From NCBI RefSeq assembly GCF_019097595.1, contig NC_080716.1, positions 10,155,401-10,219,400 of the forward strand: a DNA stretch of 64,000 nucleotides, in the 5' to 3' direction. A program made the translations under genes and the position numbers. Position 1 is the first letter of the stretch; the number at the start of each line of letters is the position of its first letter. Of this stretch, positions 1 to 12,160 are shown piece after piece. The notes under the pieces were generated by a model that was not told the origin of the DNA, searched no databases, and saw only the letters and a program-made list of their open reading frames with translations. Source of the DNA: Hemibagrus wyckioides. Lineage: Eukaryota; Chordata; Actinopteri; Siluriformes; Bagridae.

Positions 1-901
1 TAAGCAGAATTTGCAGGCTATAGGAGGACAATGCAGAGGTAAACAGCTTAGCTTCCCACTTTTGCTTCCCCTAAGCTTTCTCTTTACCTGATAAAATTCC
101 TATAAAGAGGATATTTACTCAAGGCACTTCCTTCACAGATTTGATTACCCAACCTCTTTTTTTCTTTTTCTTTTTTTTTGCAGTGTCCCTCCATCTGTGG
201 TCCAAAATGTGTGTGACATTTTTCACGAACAGGAGAGCGTGACTGTGTGATGCTACGCAGCACAAACCCAAATGGAGATGTCAATTAAGCAGATGAGCAG
301 CACCTCTTCTAATGTCAGCCTTCCCAGAAATTAATTACATCCATAGCTCCTCTAATTCCTTCTGACATCTTTAACTATGCAGTGAGGGAGGCAAGAGCCA
401 GAGTCAAAGTGAGCTGAGGTCTCTGATGTTGAAATGAATGGCACTGGAAATGAATTGTCTTTTTACACCCAGACTAAAGCCACTGGTGATGACCTTAAGC
501 TAAGCCTAGAGGGGCTTCATGTCTGCATTTGTATTCCACCACCATGCAAGACATCCATCAAACTTTAAGGTCACAGCTGATTCCTGGTCGTTCTATTAAA
601 AATCCAGACACATGTTTTTTGCTGCTATGTCCAACTGATTTGTTATACATTATTTTTTAAAGCTCTATCAGGTGCTAACAGTGTATAAATCCATATAATG
701 TATCTCTTCTGTGATAAATAAGCAAATAGCTTACATTTAAATTGGAAATCAGTTTCCATTTCAGCAGTCCTATGTCAAATCTGCTCAATGTTTCATTGAT
801 TGTACTGCATCTGATTATCACTGTGCATTGTGTTCTGGTGGGGTTTCTCCTGTGACATGCTCAGAGGTGCCAGTCAGCAGTGTGCTGTATGTGCTGTTTA
901 C

Positions 902-925
902 AGAGAGAGAGCGAGAGAGAGAGAC

Positions 926-967
<42 letters not shown>

Positions 968-975
968 AAGGAGAA
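902..975. repeat. (GA)n microsatellite
   Basis: Imperfect GAGA tract with CAGA interruptions. Confidence 0.95.
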
Positions 976-2159
976 AGCTGTTAGCTGCTAATGAAAGCAG
1001 GATAAGGGATCACACTTGGGGGAAGCCTATAAAATCTTCTTGCACATTTCCCTCTAGTACTGCAACATGGCGATTCATATCCACTCCGGAAAAGCCCTCA
1101 TGTTTGTGCGGGAATCTTTTTTCACCATTGCTCTGGGAAGAAAAGACTGATGCTTCCACCCAGGAGTGATATGGTTGAAAATTGATGGGTTCATCAGGCA
1201 GTCTTGTTTCAAAGCTCTAGCCTGTTTGGTTTGTGAATCTCTAGTAGCTCGGAGCTGCCTGAAATCAGCACGTTAGTAATGTGGTACAAATGTAAACATA
1301 AGACACACGAGCACAGAATATCCGCTGTGCAAAAATTCATCCAAATGTTGGAAATTTAAGAGAAGCAGTCGTGTAAAGGTCCTGTGACACGAGACGTTTT
1401 TGGATTGTTTTTAACCATTCTGCCAAAACACAAATTCAATCAAATCCATGAAACGACCCAAACTAAATCAAATTCAGAGCATGTCTATGAGAATGAGTCG
1501 TACTTCAAGGACACTAAGCTCAGATTAAGTTGTGGATTCTAATGAGACTAATGAAGTGAGCGTGTGAGCTCTATTATAAACTGTGCCACAGTGTTTGAAG
1601 TAGCCATTAGGCAGAGATAGTACTGCCATTGCTCACTAATTGAGCAGGGAGATTGGAAACCTACTCTGTGTATATGTGTTTGTATCTAAAGTAACAGAGA
1701 GCACAGAGGCCAAGCACCCCCATTGTTTGCGTGGGTGATGGATGCCCAGTATATCATTATACAGCCGTTTCGGCCCTTGTATGCACCACGTACACATACC
1801 ATCTCTCTCTCTTTCTGTCTCTCGAACACACACACACATGAATGTAAGCCAGTTTTAAGGGAATGCGCCTTCATTATCCTCAAAGTCATACACAAGGGTA
1901 GTTTTTTCTCTTCTTTTTCTTCTTCTTCGGCAAAGTATTGCAATGATGTTAAATAGTGCAATTTGAGCTGGAACTAGAGCTCTGAAATGGTTATTGTTAA
2001 ATTTCACATTCAGTTTAGTTTTCATAAAATGCAGAATGGTTGAGTAAAATCAATTTGTAAGTCATCTGTTTGCATATTTGTATTTGACAAGGTCTTAGTC
2101 TTACATGCACATTTAACACACATTCACGATTAAAACAGCAAATCTGGATGACTTGTTAA

Positions 2160-2252
2160 ACTCTTCACAGACAGCAAACTGAGGCCAGGATTGAACCAAG
2201 GTGCCTGGAGCTGTGCAAGTGCAACATTAACGGCTGTGCCACAATGACACTC
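2160..2252 (+). repeat. fragment of dispersed repeat A1 (3' part)
   Basis: Resembles the end of the repeat at 11566-11891: 'attgaacc', 'ctggagctgtg', then a 'taacggctgtgcc' ending. Confidence 0.45.
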
Positions 2253-3937
2253 TATCATATCATTTCATAATATTCATATTTATAAATAAATAAATCCTTG
2301 ATTTGATTTACCTGAGGTTTTTTTTTTGTTTGTTTGTTTGTTTTTGAATAAGCTACAGCAAAGATGAGTGTTTTGCACTAGGGGAACTGTAACAGATCAG
2401 ACACTTATGATGCTACATGCTCCATCTCACAGTTCTAGTGCCTGTCAAGCAGATGATAGCTCTAATTAGCATGCCCACATTGTTGTCTTTTTGTATGCTT
2501 GTGGGATTTTCTTTTTAATGGAAAAGCAGACAGCCATGAAAGTATTCGGAAGACCCGCTCACTGCCTCCCTCTCTGGAGGCTACATTTGGACAAACAGGA
2601 TGACTTTTACTCCTCCTGCACAAATGGCTAAGCACATTTCCATGAATGAGCAAAGACTGATTTGAATGTGCAAAAAAACAACAGAACAGCCATGAATATT
2701 AAACATATCGACGACTAATCATTGTCATGAAATTTGCAGACAACATGCAGCTACGTACATGGTGTAAGTACTGCTTATTAAGAAGCAGCCTTGGGCTACT
2801 GATGTAATTTTATGAAGATGGGGAATTAGATACTAATAACCACTTGTTATGACCTGTTGAGTCTGACAAAAAAAAGCCCATTCTTACTCATCCCACAGAT
2901 CACACTAATGAACACTTAGTGAGATGGTGTCTGGCATCCCCAAAGTGCTGCAGCGCTGAGATAATCTTTAACTTAGAGGGAATGATTCTTGGTCTGCTAG
3001 CACATCATGACCTTTGAGATATATCTCATTTGGGAATACCAAAACCAGACATTATATAAACTAACAGTTTTTAGATTCTGTGACAGCTGCATGAAAGGCA
3101 CAGTTTTAAAGCGGTGAAGAGAATTTCAGAGATAGAGAGCGGTATATTTTTAGCAATTAACCCAAATGAAAACCACTGCTATAAAGCAATTTATAATGTG
3201 GTTAAACACAACCTTTTTTTGCCAATTTATTGCACTTATTGCACTTTAAGCCAATTTATTTCATGTTGCATTGCAATAATATATTATATGGTGCCTAAAG
3301 CTTTCTAAAAGCTAGATGATGTTTTCAGGAGGACAATTAATCACCCTTTGCTGTAGTAATCCTTGCAATCAAAGCTTCCTCCATTAATTACAGCAAGGTA
3401 CTCTGAAATGATTTGCTACATAAGAAACACACGTTGTACTTTAAGAACAGTAAAAAATACAACCAAAATGTGTAACTTTTTCATACTATATCCAACTGAA
3501 CTGGAGAACCATAGCTATTGGGTGCATTTAAACCATTCATAACAATTTATGTTAAAGTCACTTTCTAACATATGGCATAAGGCATTTAGAAATGCATAGA
3601 AAAATGGTTGAAAACTCATAGAGACAAAACATAATAATAATGCTTCCTGTTGAATCTGTGTATGGAGGACTGGGAAAACACACCAGATGTTCCTGTGGCT
3701 GAGGACAAAAAAAATTGGGATATGGCCAAACTTGGTGTTTTAATTTATTTGTTTTAATTTAACAGCACAATTTAAGAAATCTTAAATAAATTTCATATAA
3801 ATTATGCAGACTTTTTATTTTTTTTACTTTTTTTTTTTTATTTACCGACTCTGCAAAGATCATGTTGAAATATAGCATATAAACAAGTGCTGCTCTCAAC
3901 TGCTGTAGACAATAACATGTACTATATTTAAACATAC

Positions 3938-4150
3938 ATAATATGGCCACATAATGTGGACACCTGATCATGACCCCATATGTGCACAAAGTTGGAGAAA
4001 CTTTGTCTATAATGTCTTTGTATGTCGTAGCAGTATGATTTTTTTGGGGGGGGAGTTAATTGGAATCCTGATTGCACACCAGGCTTCCTTGCCTGGCATC
4101 AGTGACCAACCTCGCTAATGGAGGAACCATCTGAGAAGAATGGATGCTTT
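3938..4150 (+). mobile_element. internally deleted Tc1-like relic
   Basis: Shares 'atatg..gtggacacctgatcatgacccc' and the 'caccaggcttcc..gcatcagtgaccaacctc' transposase C-terminal region with the element at 23884-24366. The middle is deleted. Confidence 0.6.
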
Positions 4151-5859
4151 TATAGTTGCAAATGTGACAACTGCATATTAATTCTTTCAGAATAGGATGT
4201 TTAGCAAGCACCTATCCAGCTATACACACATAAGAAATGGGTTCAACCCTTCCCAAAAGCTATGAAATATTACTAAATTTTGAGCACTGATTTTAAATGC
4301 TCAAATGTTTTTAATGGACACAGAACAAGCAAGTCTGATATCTACTGCTAGACTGGTCCAGCAGGCATTCAGTCTGCGTAAAATGTCTAAACATGATGTA
4401 AGCTAAGCATGCTTTTCTCAGACAGTGAATATCAGGTTTTGATCTGGTTCTTTGGCTATGTGCCGTAGCAAAAATTACCCAAGCCTAATCAATTCAGTTT
4501 GTAATCAGATAGCAGCTCTCAATGTTTCTGTACCATGGTTGGAACAGAATCTGAAAATTCAATTTTCTCCCTTTTCACTTTTTTGGGGAAACCAGAGTAA
4601 ACTTTTTTATTTTGTCTAATGGTTGAGAGACATGCATACTTCAGTTTTAGAAAACTCTTTTTTTTATGATTATTTCTGAATTTGCACTCTTTATGTATAT
4701 GGCTGAATAATGGGGTCATTTCCTGAGGTCAGACCTATCATTTCAAGGTGTTTGGTACCACAGAGAGCAGTTTGTCTGGGACTGCAGGTCCGGTTTGACT
4801 CGTAGCAGGCACAGAGGGCCCATCATTCATATTAACAGGCAGAACAATTGTCTGTTCAGACAGAATGGGGCTATCAGCACACTGGTTACACAGACTGCCC
4901 CATGTGCTGCAGCAGATATTCATGTCTACAGTCGTCCATCAGTTGTTTAATCCACTAACCAAATTTTCTGTAGGTTATTTTTTATCTTAGTTCTGTTGCC
5001 TACTAATTTTGCAGATCCATTTAATACAGGATTGCTGTAACACAGCACATCTGACAGAATCAGTGAGATAGGCAGCCAGACAGTTATGCATCTGTTCACT
5101 TCACAAATTCTTAGGAGTTCCTTAAAATGTTTCAGTATGACTCACACAGATTTCAGGATGTTAATACGGTGACTTTGAGAATTGTTTTTAAACATTTCCT
5201 ATGCCTTTATCTTTTTTTCACACACTCTGTCAAGAGTCAGCCATCTGCCAAGTGACTGTTTTTGTGATTGCCTTTTAATCCCAGCACTTCCTGCTGTTGG
5301 GACTGTCCACCTCGCAGCCAATTATCTGGATAAAGAAGTATGCACAGACCCTATCATTGCAGAGGCTCTAAAATAACTCACACACATTTTGTGAACACCC
5401 AAAGGTAAGGAAAGAATGCATCATACTGCTGATGAAGTTGAGGAAATCCCCTCTATCCCGCAGCAATGTGGAAATTCATCTTTCAAATCTATAATCAAAC
5501 CAGTTGTGTTTGTTCATCCATTATGTCTGTTTCTGTTGTAGTGACTGAAATTCTACATGCAGTTTAACATGAATATCTCTCCTTTGTTGAAGAACTTCAA
5601 CAATAAACTGACAATGAAAGACACTATGTATTGTTCAGATATAGTGCCAATCTCTTGACACTTTCTGAGCCTTGAATGTGTTCTTGTTCTGATCTGGTAC
5701 AAACTATTTGTTATTGTTATGGGCAGTCCAGTGTCACTGACATGGCCTGCATTGTGTCCTGCTTAATCTGAACTATGTGTTTTTGTGGTTTATCTAAAGT
5801 CTCAGGAATACTGTGGCCTACTGTATATAGAGACCAATCAAATCTAGCCTCCAATCAAG

Positions 5860-6204
5860 TCAGTTTATCCCTCTGTAGATCCATTTGGTCAGAAATTGAG
5901 ATTTCCAGACTTTATATGCAATAATAGTGTCAACTGCGTGATCTGTATTTGGGTAAACTATGTCACTGAACAAATAATTTAACTCAAAGGAATCACTCAA
6001 TTTACTGAACAGTGACAAGAATTTCAGCTTTTTGGCTTGTGTTAAAGGATGCTTAAACATAGCCTCCCAAGGTTGTGTTTCAGACACAGGCAATGAGCTA
6101 GTGCCTCCCAGTCTTGTGTGTTTGAGACCCAACAGGTAATAGTGGTAGATGGCATACTGTAGTTTTTCCCAACGCCATTTGAGCCAGCCAACTTGCCTTT
6201 TCAT
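5860..6204 (-). other. unassigned 114-codon open frame
   Basis: Begins M-K-R-Q-V-G-W-L-K-W-R-W-E-K and is rich in aromatic residues. I recognise no domain. It could be a chance frame or a scrap of a retrotransposon polyprotein; there are no splice signals that clearly bound it. Confidence 0.15.
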
Positions 6205-8808
6205 CTATGTCAACCATGCCAGTGATCTACCTATGTGCTATTTTCTAAGGTATTTGAGCACAAGTAAGGGTTCCTGATACATTGTGGAATAGCACAGTCA
6301 CTCACTTTGGTGATTATACTAAGTGCTTGGATAAGCATTCAAACAGCTGTGATGAGTATAAAATCCAGCTAAAGTTTCACAAGACGGCCTTAATATCAGC
6401 ATGCTGCAAATTCACTACTACTGCGGAGTCACACTCCAGCATTTCTCTCTAATCAGACACCCCAGTGGCAAGTTATTGGCACTTTCCCCCAGTTTTACTG
6501 AGTCATAGAAAATAAGGCACTATGCATCATGGTCTAACTCTACGTGAGGTTACTGTACTCTGTAATCCCCCTGATTTATGCATGTTATAGGCCCATGTCT
6601 ACCGCTAGCTTCCCTACTCTATTGTGTTCCAACATAGTAAAGCCAAAAACATGGAATTATTCTGCACTGTTTCTTTTCCTGAACCTACAACACAGTGATT
6701 TGTAATATGTATACCTTATTCCCAGAGGTTTGCGCTGCTATATCTGCTTGTTTTGCCCCATAGCAAGCATCTTTATCCACTCCCAACTACATTTGGCTGT
6801 TTACGTGTCTAAATCAAACATGTGGCAGCAAAGGAAAACCATTCACTTGGTCAAATTTTGTTGTTTTCTGCTATAAAAAAATTGTTGACTCTTTTACATA
6901 TATATTATTTACAAATTGATAGCAATTTACACCCAGAGAGAAAAGGGAAAAAATGCATTTTGAAGATTTCATGAAAGACACCAGCACACTGTTTAAAAGC
7001 AACATCAGTATACAGTATTGATTAAATTAGCATTTTACTGAACATATAATAAATGAAAGAGGTTTAAAAAAATGTTAAAGTTATAAACACAACCAAAAAA
7101 AATCTATTTTTATTCAAACCTTTACTCATAGCCCACAGATTGTTAAGGCTATTCAGAAGGCCTGTGCATTCAACAGTCATTATAAACTTTCCATATCATT
7201 AGTATCTATTACATTTACATTATAAACTAGATTAGGAGTCCTCAATTACTCTGATATCATTCTTGTATTCTCATTTGGAATTATCTTAACCTGATTTAAT
7301 ATTATGCTGAAATGAAAGGCAATTGCCCACCTACATCTACATTTGTAATCTAAACTATTTATGGAACATTACTGACACCTTATCAGAGATTATTTGTTTA
7401 TGATGCAAATTAAATGATCACTGTGATCATTAGCATTGTCCATATCAGCCTCTCGAGTTTCATATCCTGAGGTAAATGTCAAACACAGCATTTGATCACT
7501 GTGTTGATGTAAATGATCACTGTTCACTGAAATAATTGATGAATAATTGTTTTAACATTTTGTTCTCTTGGGTATAAAGTTCCCTTTATTATTAGCATTC
7601 AAACAGCACAAATCCTTTTGTTTCAGAATTTAGTTTTTTAATGTTTTTCCATCATTTTTGCCTTTAGCAGAATTCAACGGCAGCAACATCCAACAAGTTT
7701 TGCGAGACCCTCACATTAATAATCGTGCTGTTGTTTTGCTTTGTTTTTTTAATATCAGTCTTTGAACCTGTGAACAGAGAATCTTATACTTTGCATCAGC
7801 ACAGTCAAAGGAGATGACCAAATGGCCAAATATTTCTGAAGCAGAGACAGGATTAGATTAAGGCCCTGCTAGTCTACTGATAGGATTATGACTGATTATG
7901 AAGGATTCTTCATAGATGGCTAGCTTTTTCTGTACTGTGGCCTTGGGCGCTTCTGCAAGCAACAGTTCTATGTAAATTTCCTGCTGCCTTCTGCCTGACA
8001 CAATAGTGGCACAGCTGAAATACTCTCAAAGGGGAAAATTGCATCTAATGAAACTCATTCCTCTTTGTGATGACTGTTAAAATGTCACTCGCCTCTCTTT
8101 AGGAATATTCCTAATGATTGTGGCGGCTCAGGGAGGGAAGGAGGGAAGAGAGACAACAAATAAAACCTTGCGTTGTCTATGTCATGAGGATGGTATGGAT
8201 TTGTGTGTTACCTATGGACAGGATGGGGAGGTAGTGCAATGGATCCTCACATGTGGGTGGTAGATTGGACTAGATGTGAATGTGAGTGCACAGAACCGTA
8301 GACACTTTTCACTCCACTGACTCTACAAGCTGGCAAGGCTTGATGGAATAAATGCAGATACCATACATCTACTGCACTCATTGCTGAAACAGGATTTTAG
8401 TTTAGTTGGAGTAATTAAAAAAAAATTACCTGACCATAGGGAATCGTGGGGTTTAGAATAATGTGAGGGAAGCATAATGTGGTCTGCACTTAAATCGAGT
8501 CCTCTTGATGAGCTCTGCTCTAAACCACATGCAACTATTAAGCAGAAATAATTCAAATAATTGAAAGTGAGCATTTCTCAGCAATGATTCCCTTTGGGTG
8601 AAAGCAAGATTATTTTTCACCAGCAGTGTAATGGATCATTAGGAAACAGATTGAGCTGTAAACAAGGTTTAGGGTAGAAGCATATGAGAAGCTGTCTTTT
8701 TTTTCCCCTCAGCATTTAAGATAGAAATATGCCTTTAAATGGTTCAAAATGATTTGGGGCAATTTTAAGGTGAAATTTAAATTAAACTCTCCTTAACTAT
8801 ATTGTAAC

Positions 8809-8940
8809 ATCCATCCATCCATCCATCCATTGTCTATACCAGCTTTATTCCTAATTAGGGTCACGGGGATCTGCTGGAGCCTAACCCAGCACACATTGGG
8901 CGAAAGGCAGGGGTACACCCTGGACAGGTCCATATTGTGT
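8809..8940 (+). repeat. dispersed repeat A1, 5' part
   Basis: (CATC)n lead-in followed by 'ttgtctataccagc', 'gggtcacgggga', 'ctggagcctaaccc' and 'caccctggacagg', the conserved blocks of a repeat common in fish genomes; same family as 11566-11891. Confidence 0.7.
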
Positions 8941-9329
8941 GCAAGCTTATTTATGTTCTCTTAATACAGGTAAATTAGTCTAGCAAAATAATTGTTATCT
9001 ATTATGCAAAAACAATTTTCACCAGTTTAATCACTGTTTGTAGCTAGACAGAGTCAATATTTATTTTAAATGCATCTGTGGTCTCACTTTAAAAGAAAAT
9101 AAAGCAAAAAATAATAAATGGAAAATACATAAATCGATCAAATAAAATGAAGGATTTTAATTCTGTCCATCTATCAGTTATAAGTGGCCATAGATATCAA
9201 CAACTGTGGATTTTGGACTTCTGGTTGAAATCTATAAATTTGTACTAAGCTAAGTACTCAGTGGTAACATTACCATTATCACCTGTTGAAATGATCACCA
9301 ATTTACAATCCTTGTGTGCAATATTACAC

Positions 9330-9507
9330 CTCTCCACTATGATTTGTACAGTATTTGTATTTATGTATTCTATTTTACAGTTTATATAACAGTGTATATA
9401 TTTCCTTCTTTCTCTCTTATAGTTTTTATTTTATTTTTATTAGAGCAACTGTAACATGAAAAGGAATTTCCCCCTGGGATTAATAAAGTTCTTTGAATCT
9501 TGAATCT
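9330..9507 (+). mobile_element. non-LTR retrotransposon 3' tail
   Basis: Ends 'aaaaggaatttccccctggg' followed by 'attaataaagttctttgaatc' and a TTGAATC tail, the signature end of fish LINE elements; only the 3' end is present. Confidence 0.6.
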
Positions 9508-9653
9508 ACTCCGTCCAGGGTGTATCCTGCCTTGATGCCCAATGACTCCTGAGATAGGCACAAGCTCCCCGTGACCCGAGAATAGCTCGGATAAGCGGTC
9601 CAGACAATGAAATAAAATGAAAAATGAAATGAAATGAAATGAAATGAAATGAA
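9508..9653 (-). repeat. dispersed repeat A1 inserted in a LINE tail
   Basis: Reverse-complement copy: 'ccagggtgtatcctgcc', 'ccccgtgacccg', 'ggataagcggtccagacaatg', then (GAAAT)n. TTGAATC units occur on both sides. Confidence 0.65.
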
Positions 9654-9714
9654 TCTTGAATCTTGAATCTTGAATCTAGAATCTAAAAGTACTCACACAC
9701 ACACACACACACAC
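9621..9714. repeat. compound simple repeat (GAAAT)n, (TTGAATC)n, (CA)n
   Basis: Three adjacent simple-repeat blocks at 9621-9653, 9652-9682 and 9693-9714. Confidence 0.9.
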
Positions 9715-11565
9715 ATTGGAGGTGACCAAATGCTTTAGTTTTGTTCTTAAATTTATGAATTATTGGGTTAGTCTGGTTTTATCCATGTTGGAGATGTGTG
9801 GAGAAAAGACAAGGATTTTCTCTTTCACTCGGTCCTCAGTACTCAGTAAAGTTTTTTCTTTATTATTCTGATTATATTCTTAATACTGTAAACAAAAATT
9901 AATATCTTCAGACTCATAAATACTTGTTTTATATCCCAAAATACAAAGGATTTCAGTACATTATTAAAGTCATAAATATTTAGTTCATTTCTCTTACTTT
10001 GTATTATGTGGATTGGGATTTGGTTTGCCTGCACTGAATTCTCTGAAGGTGTATCGACTTGGCAGTTGCATCTGTAGGATGCTCAACCCACCTTATGTTC
10101 TTGTGAACATAGTTTGCATTGAATTTTTTTTTTTTTTTTACAAGAGTTCGCAAAATTCCTCCCAGCAGCAACAACATACTGTGAATATATGAAGCATCAA
10201 TGAAGATCAACATGCTCCATAACCAAAGGCAAGAACTCAGCCTTCAGTAGGACAGGAGGATGTAGATAAATATAAATTGCAGGTAATTAAACTGCATTCT
10301 GTGTTGTGTTTTTAGGGCAAGTAGGCCCTAGCTGAATAAACAATATGAGCAGGTTAGAAATACAGTGCTGTGTAAATATTCTACATATATTTTTCTGACT
10401 AATTTCTGTCTCTGTTCATTAAAATGCACGTTTAGGACTTGTTATAGAGTTAATATCCGTTCTACATCCATTATTCCAAACATCTTCGATTTCTTTTTTA
10501 TTGCAATAAAATAATAAATGGAAAGGAGATATGTTTAGTGAGTTCAGCATATTGAATTAACTTGATTTATGATTATGTCAAGACTGACATTTATTGTCTA
10601 CAGGGATGATGACATGCACAGAGATCACCTTCAAGAAATTGAATTTAAAAGTCCTCATGTTTTTCCGCCCTCAAATATTAAATCTAAAATCGATATCATA
10701 TCCATGAGGTATATATGAAATTGAATATAGTCCACATTGTGTTAAATCAAGCTAGATGCGAGTGCAATAATTGCGGCTCTCCTTTTTTTGACAAACACTT
10801 CAGAAAAGATGAATGTTGAATTTGTGGCTACTACTTGACAGGAAGCTTGAATTGTTTCAGAGTAGTACAAAATCCTATTTCTATTTATTTACTAAATAAG
10901 TAATTAGTATCAGTCGCATAAAAAACGAGCCAGTCATAAAAAAAAAAAGAAACAAAGATTGAATAAAGGGTATGTCTTTTAATTAAGATTTCATTTTGAC
11001 TTAGAATGTTGTTGCCACATACCCTTTTCACCTTTAAGTCAATTTACTTTCACAGGTTGAATACCAGCCAGACATTTAGTTTTTCTCTGTGAGACCTCAG
11101 TGTCTTCCACTCCACTGATGATCTGTTCTCAGCAGTAAAGCTTGATGGACTGGAGTGAGCAAACATTGCAGTAACCCCGCCGAAGCTGAGAGAGAGAACG
11201 TTCTGATCTTTAACAAAACACCCTATTCCTACGCCACTAGGCATGCGGACTGTGGTCAAGTCAGGGTGAGGAATTTTGTAGACTTATCTCTGATCATTGA
11301 ACGTCTTCTTCTTCTTCTCTTTTAAATTAATCAGGATCATTCTCAGACTTCTGAGGTGCTCATTTGCACTCGTGCTAATCTCATGAATTTCACTTACTCA
11401 GTGTTGTCTCTTTGACTTGGACAGCCACGAGGAAAAAAAAAAAAGGATAAATGACAACATGCAGAAAATTTAACTTGACCTGCCATGAGCATTTTAACTC
11501 AATCAGACCCTTAGCTAATGTTCTGCCCTCTACACAAAGAGGCCAGGTGTGTTGCAGGTGATTAT

Positions 11566-11891
11566 TTATCCATTCTCTACACCGCTTATCCTACTGGGTC
11601 ATGGGGAATCTGGAGCCTACCCCAGGAGACTCGGGGCACAGGGAAGTGAACAGCCTGGACAGGATGCCAGTCTACTGCAGGGCACAATTATACACACACT
11701 CACTCACACACCTATTCACACACCTCGGACAATTTAGAGATGCCAATTACCTGAAAATTAAGGTCTTTGGACTGGGGGAGGAAACCCAGAGGAAAACCCC
11801 GAAGCACAGGGAAAACATGCAAAACTCCACACACACATGTTGGAGGATGGAATTGAACCCCTGACCCTTTGGAGGTGTGAGGCAAACATAC
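11566..11891 (+). repeat. near full-length dispersed repeat A1 with flanking direct repeats
   Basis: Blocks in order: 'ctctacaccgcttatcctac', 'gggtcatgggga', 'cctggacaggatgccagtc', 'gggcacaatta', (CA)-rich run, 'cctcggacaatttagagatg', 'gaggaaacccagaggaaa', 'gaattgaacccctgaccc'. Identical 13-bp sequences TGCAGGTGATTAT at 11553-11565 and 11892-11904 flank it, as expected of a target-site duplication. Confidence 0.8.
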
Positions 11892-12039
11892 TGCAGGTGA
11901 TTATAAGGAACTATTATAAGGATAGTATTATATAGAGGTTCAAACTCCAGGTTCAAGAGCATTACATGGGTTGGATTTATAGTAAGTACTTTCTTTAAAG
12001 CAAATGCAGAGAACTTCCTTTCTTGCTAAAATGCATCAC

Positions 12040-12160
12040 TGAGCATGTCAACTTTCAGCAGCACATTTTCATTATAGTTTCATTTCACTATGTACTGCGT
12101 CAGCTACATGTGGTTGAAATGACAATAAAGCTTCTTGAATCTCGAATCTTGAATCTTTAG
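12040..12160 (+). mobile_element. non-LTR retrotransposon 3' tail
   Basis: 'gttgaaatgacaataaagct' followed by repeated TTGAATC units, like the tail at 9.4 kb but a different subfamily. Confidence 0.5.

Larger units (their letters stand above)
1..8800. other. no gene recognised
   Basis: Intergenic or intronic AT-rich DNA. Contains a (GA)n microsatellite, a fragment of the A1 repeat near 2.2 kb, a Tc1-like relic near 3.95 kb and an unassigned 114-codon minus-strand frame at 5860-6204. I found no convincing exon. Parts such as 250-360 look non-repetitive and could be conserved noncoding sequence, which I cannot test. Confidence 0.6.
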
